Below, one piece after another: positions 59,532 through 64,000 of a stretch of DNA of 64,000 nt (position 1 is the first letter of the stretch; every line of letters starts with the position of its first letter). The stretch comes from Mesorhizobium sp. M2E.F.Ca.ET.219.01.1.1 (GTDB taxonomy: Bacteria; Pseudomonadota; Alphaproteobacteria; Rhizobiales; Rhizobiaceae), in assembly GCF_004016445.2 (NCBI RefSeq), contig NZ_SADT02000001.1:1593630-1657629 (forward strand). Reading direction: 5' to 3'. The notes under the pieces were generated by a model, which saw nothing but the letters and a program-made list of their open reading frames with translations, made no database searches and had not been told where the DNA came from. The translations under genes were made by a program, and so were the position numbers.

Positions 59532-60345
59532 GGTGTTGAGGTCGTCTGTCTTTTCGGCACTGGTCGCTTTGGCGACCTTGGGCGCCGTCGGGCAGGCCAT
59601 GGCCTTCGACGACAAGGTGTTCGACGACAAGACCGGCGTGAAGCCGCAGTCGAGCCCTTGGGCGGTGTTCCAGTTCGGCTTCTCCGCTTACAAGAGCGGC
59701 CACAAGGACCAGGCGGTCGAAGCTTATAAATATGCCGCCGAGAACGGTCAGATCGGCGCCACTTGGAAGCTTGCGCGCATGTATGCCGAGGGCGACGGCG
59801 TGACGCGCGACGACTATGCGGCCTTCAAGTTCTTCTCGGAAATCGTCGACCAGGATGTCGAGCCCGGCTCGCCGGAAGAAAGCTATGTGTCGGACGCGCT
59901 GGTGGCGCTGGGCGACTATCTGCGCAAGGGCATTCCGGGCACGCCGGTCGAGGAGAACGACGTGGCGGCGCAGGAATATTACATGCGCGCCGCCGCCAAC
60001 TATCGCAATCCGAACGCCCAGTTCGAGATCGGCCGCATGTTCCTGAAGGGCGAGGGCGGCGTGAAGGCCAGCGTCAAGCAGGCCGGCCGCTGGCTGCAAC
60101 TGGCAGCCGAGAAGGGCCATGCCGGCGCGCAGGCGACGCTCGGCAACCTCCTGTTCCAGAGCGGCAAGATCGTGCGCGGCCTGGCGATGATGACGGCAGC
60201 ACTCGAGCGGGCTCCGGCGGCCGACCAGCCCTGGATCCGCAACATGCAGGAAGAGGCGTTCGCCGCGGCCGGCGAGGCCGATCGCCGTACCGCGATCTCG
60301 CTTGCCGACGACATCCTGACCAAGGGCAACAACGGCGACCAGTAA
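59518..60345 (+). CDS. exoR: ExoR periplasmic Sel1-repeat regulator
   Basis: A 275-residue secreted Sel1/TPR-like protein with a signal peptide (about 1-28, ending AMAFDD). FQFGFSAYKSGHKDQAVEAYKYAAENG near residue 52, ATWKLARMYAEGDGVTRDDYAA near 80 and KGHAGAQATLGNLLFQSGKIVRG near 200 are repeat units, and the whole matches rhizobial ExoR. ExoR binds the sensor ExoS in the periplasm and represses the ExoS-ChvI pathway that controls exopolysaccharide and motility. The ATG at 59518 overlaps the ilvD end by 14 bases. Confidence 0.88.
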   Translation: MRTSEVLRSSVFSALVALATLGAVGQAMAFDDKVFDDKTGVKPQSSPWAVFQFGFSAYKSGHKDQAVEAYKYAAENGQIGATWKLARMYAEGDGVTRDDYAAFKFFSEIVDQDVEPGSPEESYVSDALVALGDYLRKGIPGTPVEENDVAAQEYYMRAAANYRNPNAQFEIGRMFLKGEGGVKASVKQAGRWLQLAAEKGHAGAQATLGNLLFQSGKIVRGLAMMTAALERAPAADQPWIRNMQEEAFAAAGEADRRTAISLADDILTKGNNGDQ

Positions 60346-60410
60346 GCGCAGGTTTGGCGATAGCGTGCATGGCGGCGGGCGCATGCATCGTCTTATGCGG
60401 CGCTGATCGA

Positions 60411-60570
60411 CCCCCACTCCGTCTCGGCTTCGCCGAGCCACCTCTCCCCCGATCGACGGGGTAGAGGAAGGCGCCAAACTTTTTGCCATCAACGCTCGTC
60501 CAGCAACGCTCCCTTCCTTTCCCTCCGGAGGGGAGAAAGGTGGCGCTGCGAAGCAGCGACGGATTGGGGG
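60411..60570. repeat. RIME-like palindromic intergenic repeat
   Basis: A roughly 160-base element bounded by long inverted arms of about 40 bases. The left arm starts CCCCCACTCCGTC (60411), the right arm ends GACGGATTGGGGG (60570), and the arms stay complementary through the CTTCGC core and the GCCACCT box, with scattered mismatches. Each arm itself has an internal small hairpin (CTCGGCTTCGCCGAG in the left, GCTGCGAAGCAGC in the right). This is the plan of rhizobial intergenic mosaic elements. It fills the gap between exoR and the next gene. Confidence 0.75.
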
Positions 60571-60648
60571 CACCACATGGCAATCAAGCCTCGGCCCGAT
60601 CAGTTACCTGTGCATACCGTACTCTGTATTGGGCTGATCGGCAGCGCC

Positions 60649-60942
60649 TCAGTTCTCGGTCGGCTCCGTCGGGGCGGGACCAGGCGTCGGCGTCGAGATC
60701 GACGTCGGGTGCGGTTTTGGCGCCTCTCCCGGACATTCGTCCTTGATCCTGGTCCAGGACGTGTTGTTGAGAACCATGTCGCAGCGGGCGAGGTGGCTCT
60801 CGCCGGCCAGCGTCAGGCACGCGGTCTCGCCGACATTGAAAGACTTGCCGTTGGCAAGGCAGGTCGGCGCCGCCAGCGATAGCGTCGGCGCGGCAAGCGC
60901 CAAAGCAAGGCCGACCGGCCAGATAAGATAACGGATCGCCAT
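60649..60942 (-). CDS. Small secreted cysteine-containing protein
   Basis: A 97-residue protein with a signal peptide (about 1-25, ending LSLAA). The mature part carries four cysteines (in PTCLANGKSF, ETACLTLAGE, ARCDMVLN and KDECPGEA), suggesting two disulfides, and a proline/threonine-rich tail. No family recognised. It is transcribed towards exoR and away from its own upstream neighbour xthA. Confidence 0.6.
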   Translation of the reverse strand: MAIRYLIWPVGLALALAAPTLSLAAPTCLANGKSFNVGETACLTLAGESHLARCDMVLNNTSWTRIKDECPGEAPKPHPTSISTPTPGPAPTEPTEN

Positions 60943-61005
60943 TCAACCCCCACAGCAATCCGCATCAAAAACCGGATTTGTGGCGATATCTGGTCCAGAA
61001 ACGGC

Positions 61006-61800
61006 TCAGGCCGGCTGCAGCCTGAGCTCGATCGCGACCGGCACGTGATCGGAGGGCTTCTCCCAGGCGCGGACGTGCTTTTCCACCGAGGCCGACGAGA
61101 AGCGGTTAGCGGCTTCCGGCGACAGCAAGAGGTGGTCGATGCGGATGCCGTTGTTCTTCTGCCAGGCGCCGGCCTGATAATCCCAGAAAGTGTAGACACC
61201 GGCCGAGTCCGTCACCGACCGCACCGCCTCGGTGAAGCCGAGATTCTTCAGCCGGCGGAAGGCTTGCCTCGTCTGCGGCTGGAACAGCGCATCGCCCAGC
61301 CAGTTTTCCGGGAAGCGGGCATCGGCGGGTTCGGGAATGACGTTGTAGTCGCCGGCCAGCACCAGCGCCTCTTCCAGGCGCAGCCGCTCTTCCGCCCAGC
61401 GCTCCAGCCGCGCCATCCAGGCGAGCTTGTAGGAGAACTTCCGCTCATCGTCGATCGGATTGCCGTTCGGCAGATAGAGCGAGACGACGCGCAGGGCGCC
61501 CTGGTCGGTCGAAAAGACGCCTTCGATGAAGCGGGCGTGGTCGTCCTCGTCATCGCCTGGCAGGCCGCGGTTGACCTCGTCGAAGGGAAGCTTCGACAGG
61601 ATGGCGACGCCGTTGAAGCTCTTCTGGCCGTTGGTCTCGACATTGTAGCCCAGCGCCTCGATCTCGGCGCGTGGGAACTGGTCGTCGACCGTCTTGATCT
61701 CCTGCAGGCAGACGATGTCCGGCGCGCTTTCGGTCAGCCAGTGGGTGAGGTTGCCGATGCGGGCGCGAACGCCGTTGATGTTCCAGGTGACGATCTTCAT
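61006..61800 (-). CDS. xthA: Exodeoxyribonuclease III / AP endonuclease
   Basis: A 264-residue EEP-family nuclease. MKIVTWNINGVRAR is the N-terminus with the catalytic Asn, VCLQEIKT near residue 31 has the metal-binding Glu, VVSLYLPNG near 105 the Tyr, LVLAGDYNVIPEP near 148 the Asp/Asn pair, RIDHLLLSPE near 222 and KPSDHVPVAIEL near 247 the catalytic Asp-His. It repairs abasic sites in DNA. Length is typical. Confidence 0.95.
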   Translation of the reverse strand: MKIVTWNINGVRARIGNLTHWLTESAPDIVCLQEIKTVDDQFPRAEIEALGYNVETNGQKSFNGVAILSKLPFDEVNRGLPGDDEDDHARFIEGVFSTDQGALRVVSLYLPNGNPIDDERKFSYKLAWMARLERWAEERLRLEEALVLAGDYNVIPEPADARFPENWLGDALFQPQTRQAFRRLKNLGFTEAVRSVTDSAGVYTFWDYQAGAWQKNNGIRIDHLLLSPEAANRFSSASVEKHVRAWEKPSDHVPVAIELRLQPA

Positions 61801-61962
61801 GCAGGCCTCGATGCTGTTCGGACGGAAGGCGTTCGACGAAGCGGATCGTATTGCCTGTACGGACCTTTCGAAAGGCCGTCCATTCGCATTCCTGCCAATA
61901 GCCGGGGACAGCCACGCGCCACCCGGTTCACACCGGTCATGGGCTTGCAGGTTTTCGGTCGA

Positions 61963-62310
61963 TCAGATGGAGAAGCTGGTGCCGCAGCCGCAGGAGGCGA
62001 CCGCGTTCGGGTTCCTGATCTGGAAGGACTGGCCCATCAGATCGTCGACGAAGTCAATCACCGAGCCGCCCATATAGACCAGCGACAGGTCGTCGATCAG
62101 GACGGTCGCGCCGTCCTTCTCGATGGCGACATCGTCTTCGTTCGCACCTGCAACGAGGTCGAATTTGTAGGAAAAGCCGGAGCAGCCGCCGCCTTCCACG
62201 GAGACGCGCAGAGCCGTCTTGCCGGGTTCGCCGGCCACGATCCTGGCGATCCGCTTTGCCGCGGCGTCGGTCATTTCGACCTTCATGGCAGTCTTGGCAT
62301 CCGCGCCCAT
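61963..62310 (-). CDS. erpA: ErpA/IscA-type iron-sulfur carrier protein
   Basis: A 115-residue A-type carrier with the three cluster cysteines visible: Cys43 in [13 protein letters not shown] and the pair Cys107/Cys109 in [25 protein letters not shown] is the family N-terminal region. It delivers iron-sulfur clusters to apoproteins. An AAGGTGACG ribosome site supports ATG 62310; ATG 62286 is an alternative. It is divergent from dgt with 70 bases between, the common rhizobial order. Confidence 0.9.
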   Translation of the reverse strand: MGADAKTAMKVEMTDAAAKRIARIVAGEPGKTALRVSVEGGGCSGFSYKFDLVAGANEDDVAIEKDGATVLIDDLSLVYMGGSVIDFVDDLMGQSFQIRNPNAVASCGCGTSFSI

Positions 62311-62380
62311 CGGCGTCACCTTGCTTTCGGTTTCACATGATAGGTATGAAGCAGGCGGGGCCAAGTCAACTGGCGGGTCA

Positions 62381-63610
62381 ATGGAAGAGCAGCGGGGCAA
62401 GGATGCTCTCGGCGACATCGGGTTCGGCTACCGGCCGCGCGCCGTCTATGCGAGCGACCCGGCGCGTTCGCGCGGGCGCCTGTTCCCGGAGGCCGAAAGC
62501 CCGACGCGCACGCCCTTTCAGCGCGATCGCGACCGCATCATCCATTCCACCGCTTTCCGCCGGCTGAAGCACAAGACCCAGGTCTTCGTCGCGCATGAGG
62601 GCGACCATTACCGCACGCGGCTGACGCATTCGATCGAGGTTGCGCAGATCGCGCGTGCCCTGGCGCGGGCCTTGCGCGGCGACGAGGATCTCGCCGAGGC
62701 CGTGGCGCTGGTGCATGATTTCGGCCACACGCCGTTCGGGCATACAGGCGAGGACGCGCTCAACGAGAAGATGGCCGCCTGGGGCGGCTTCGATCACAAT
62801 GCGCAGTCGCTGCGCGTGGTCACGCGGCTTGAGCGGCGCTATGCCGAATTCGACGGGCTGAACCTCACCTGGGAGACGCTGGAAGGGCTGGTCAAGCACA
62901 ACGGTCCATTGACCGACGCGAGCGGGAAGGGGCTCAAAGGTCCGGTACCGCAGGCGATCCGCGACTATTCCGAACTGCATGATCTCGAGCTCGACCGTTT
63001 CGCCGGCATCGAGGCGCAGTGCGCCGCGATCGCCGATGATATCGCTTACAACACCCACGACATAGACGATGGCCTGCGCGCCGGTCTGCTGACGCTGGAC
63101 ATGCTGGGAGGCGTCGGGCTGCCGGGCTCGATCCTGAAGGGCGTGCGCGCCAAATACCCCCAGCTTGACGATGTCCGCACCGGCCACGAGTTGATGCGCC
63201 GGCAGATCACCTTGATGGTCGAGGATGTCATCGCATCGACCACCGCCAATATCGAACGCCTGAAGCCGGACAGCGCCGATGCGGTGCGGATGGCGGGCGA
63301 GACCCTGGTGACATTTTCGCCAGGCATGGCGGCGGCCGAGAAGGAACTGAAGGCCTTTCTCTACAAGCATCTTTACCGGCACGCCGAGGTGATGCGCGTG
63401 CGCTCCGAAGCCGAGCGCATCGTGCGCGAGCTGTTCGACGTCTATTTCGCCGATCCGCGCGCCATGCCCGACGGCTGGCGCGAGGGGCTCGATCGGGCCG
63501 AGGATCGCATCAAGGCGCGCAGCGTTGCCGACTTCCTGGCAGGCATGACCGACACCTATGCGCTGAAGGAACATCGGCGTCTGTTTGACCATACGCCGGA
63601 TTTGAGCTAG
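62381..63610 (+). CDS. dgt: Deoxyguanosinetriphosphate triphosphohydrolase-like protein (HD domain)
   Basis: A 409-residue HD-domain dNTPase. [26 protein letters not shown] (about 44-69) is the family N-terminus. The HD metal site is His83 in [21 protein letters not shown], His112-Asp113 in [17 protein letters not shown] and a later Asp in [18 protein letters not shown]. The type-2 Dgt family hydrolyses dNTPs to nucleosides and triphosphate. ATG 62381 is chosen because upstream frame runs into erpA's start on the other strand. Confidence 0.92.
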   Translation: MEEQRGKDALGDIGFGYRPRAVYASDPARSRGRLFPEAESPTRTPFQRDRDRIIHSTAFRRLKHKTQVFVAHEGDHYRTRLTHSIEVAQIARALARALRGDEDLAEAVALVHDFGHTPFGHTGEDALNEKMAAWGGFDHNAQSLRVVTRLERRYAEFDGLNLTWETLEGLVKHNGPLTDASGKGLKGPVPQAIRDYSELHDLELDRFAGIEAQCAAIADDIAYNTHDIDDGLRAGLLTLDMLGGVGLPGSILKGVRAKYPQLDDVRTGHELMRRQITLMVEDVIASTTANIERLKPDSADAVRMAGETLVTFSPGMAAAEKELKAFLYKHLYRHAEVMRVRSEAERIVRELFDVYFADPRAMPDGWREGLDRAEDRIKARSVADFLAGMTDTYALKEHRRLFDHTPDLS

Positions 63611-63671
63611 GGCGAGCCTCGATTTTGCCGGCCATTGAGCCGGTCGCCTCTTAAAGCCCAGAGCACTTCCA

Positions 63672-64000
63672 ATGAATATCTTCGCCGATTTCAACGCGCG
63701 GATCGTAAAAGCCGTCGAAACCCTTGACCTGAAGGACAAGGATGGGGCCGCCCTCGACCTGTCACGCATCACGGTCGAACCGCCGCGCGACGCCAGCCAC
63801 GGCGATCTCGCCACCAACGCGGCGATGGTGCTGGCCAAGCCCGCCGGACAGAACCCGCGCGCTTTGGCGGAAAAGCTCGTCGAGGTGCTGAGGGCCGATG
63901 CAGACATCGCCTCGGCCGACGTTGCCGGACCAGGCTTCGTCAACCTCAGGCTGAAGGACAGCTTCTGGCATACGCATCTGGCGGCGCTGCTCGGCGAAGG
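63672..64000 (+). CDS. argS: Arginyl-tRNA synthetase, N-terminal part (cut by window end)
   Basis: The first 109 codons of arg[19 protein letters not shown] and the segment [22 protein letters not shown] are the additional N-terminal tRNA-binding domain of ArgS, followed by [16 protein letters not shown]. The catalytic HIGH motif lies beyond the window. It is 61 bases after dgt, the order seen in rhizobia. Confidence 0.92.
   Translation, partial: MNIFADFNARIVKAVETLDLKDKDGAALDLSRITVEPPRDASHGDLATNAAMVLAKPAGQNPRALAEKLVEVLRADADIASADVAGPGFVNLRLKDSFWHTHLAALLGE

Noticed and set aside
1..64000. CRISPR arrays, insertion sequences, integrases, prophage genes or replication origin
   Set aside because: No regularly spaced repeats, transposase or integrase motifs were seen on either strand.

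Overview
The window looks like chromosomal DNA of a high-GC alphaproteobacterium of the order Hyphomicrobiales (Rhizobiales), most likely Mesorhizobium or a close relative. The evidence is the conserved core block at the right end (a Pcm-like methyltransferase, TolC, PopZ, ValS, IlvD, ExoR, XthA, an ErpA-type protein, Dgt, ArgS), the presence of ExoR and PopZ, and codon use rich in G/C at third positions. No species call is possible from the sequence alone.

Region 1 (1-27 kb) is catabolic and centred on cyclic ureides, N-methyl amines and D-amino acids. A seven-gene, translationally coupled plus-strand operon (6-7126) encodes RidA, a D-hydantoinase, an N-carbamoyl-D-amino acid hydrolase, an FrhB-like iron-sulfur flavoprotein, a DauA-like D-amino acid dehydrogenase, an M20-type carbamoylase and an isochorismatase-fold amidase. 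Read in order this is a route from a hydantoin through an N-carbamoyl-D-amino acid and D-amino acid to a 2-oxo acid, with RidA clearing the imine. It converges on a long minus-strand operon (18471 to 7111): PrpD-like, heterotetrameric sarcosine oxidase SoxBDAG, a DapA-family aldolase, a 2-hydroxyacid dehydrogenase, a non-pyrrolysine MttB homologue and an N-acyl-D-amino acid deacylase. A divergent LysR regulator, a Tat-exported solute-binding protein, a dimethylglycine-dehydrogenase-like enzyme and an SMP-30 protein follow on the plus strand, then a PuuE-like/HisC-like pair on the minus strand.

Region 2 (27.2-48.5 kb) is an accessory surface-glycan locus. It has five recognisable glycosyltransferases (GT25, GT8-like, two GT2-like, GT4), three tandem coupled paralogues of a GT9-like family, two sulfotransferases, an ABC exporter, methyltransferases, a carbamoyltransferase and an SGNH hydrolase. 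The plus-strand module 41407-47547 carries two unusual multidomain proteins: a methyltransferase fused to a P-loop domain, and a nucleotidyltransferase-like region joined to a nucleoside-diphosphate-kinase-like domain. It also has two micro-proteins. A decayed second SGNH hydrolase copy lies just upstream between short direct repeats. Several genes here are AT-rich compared with their surroundings. The locus ends near tRNA-Asn.

Region 3 (48.7-64 kb) is core genome: tRNA-Asn, tRNA-Cys, a PGPGW-like membrane protein, Pcm-like methyltransferase, TolC, PopZ, ValS, a FadL-family porin, IlvD, ExoR, a RIME-like palindromic repeat, a small secreted protein, XthA, ErpA-type protein, Dgt and the start of ArgS, which is cut by the window end. 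Clear intrinsic terminators follow tolC, popZ and the fadL-like gene.

The strongest candidates for something undescribed are the glycan-modification module at 41.4-47.5 kb and the hydantoin/D-amino acid operon with its unexplained FrhB-like protein.
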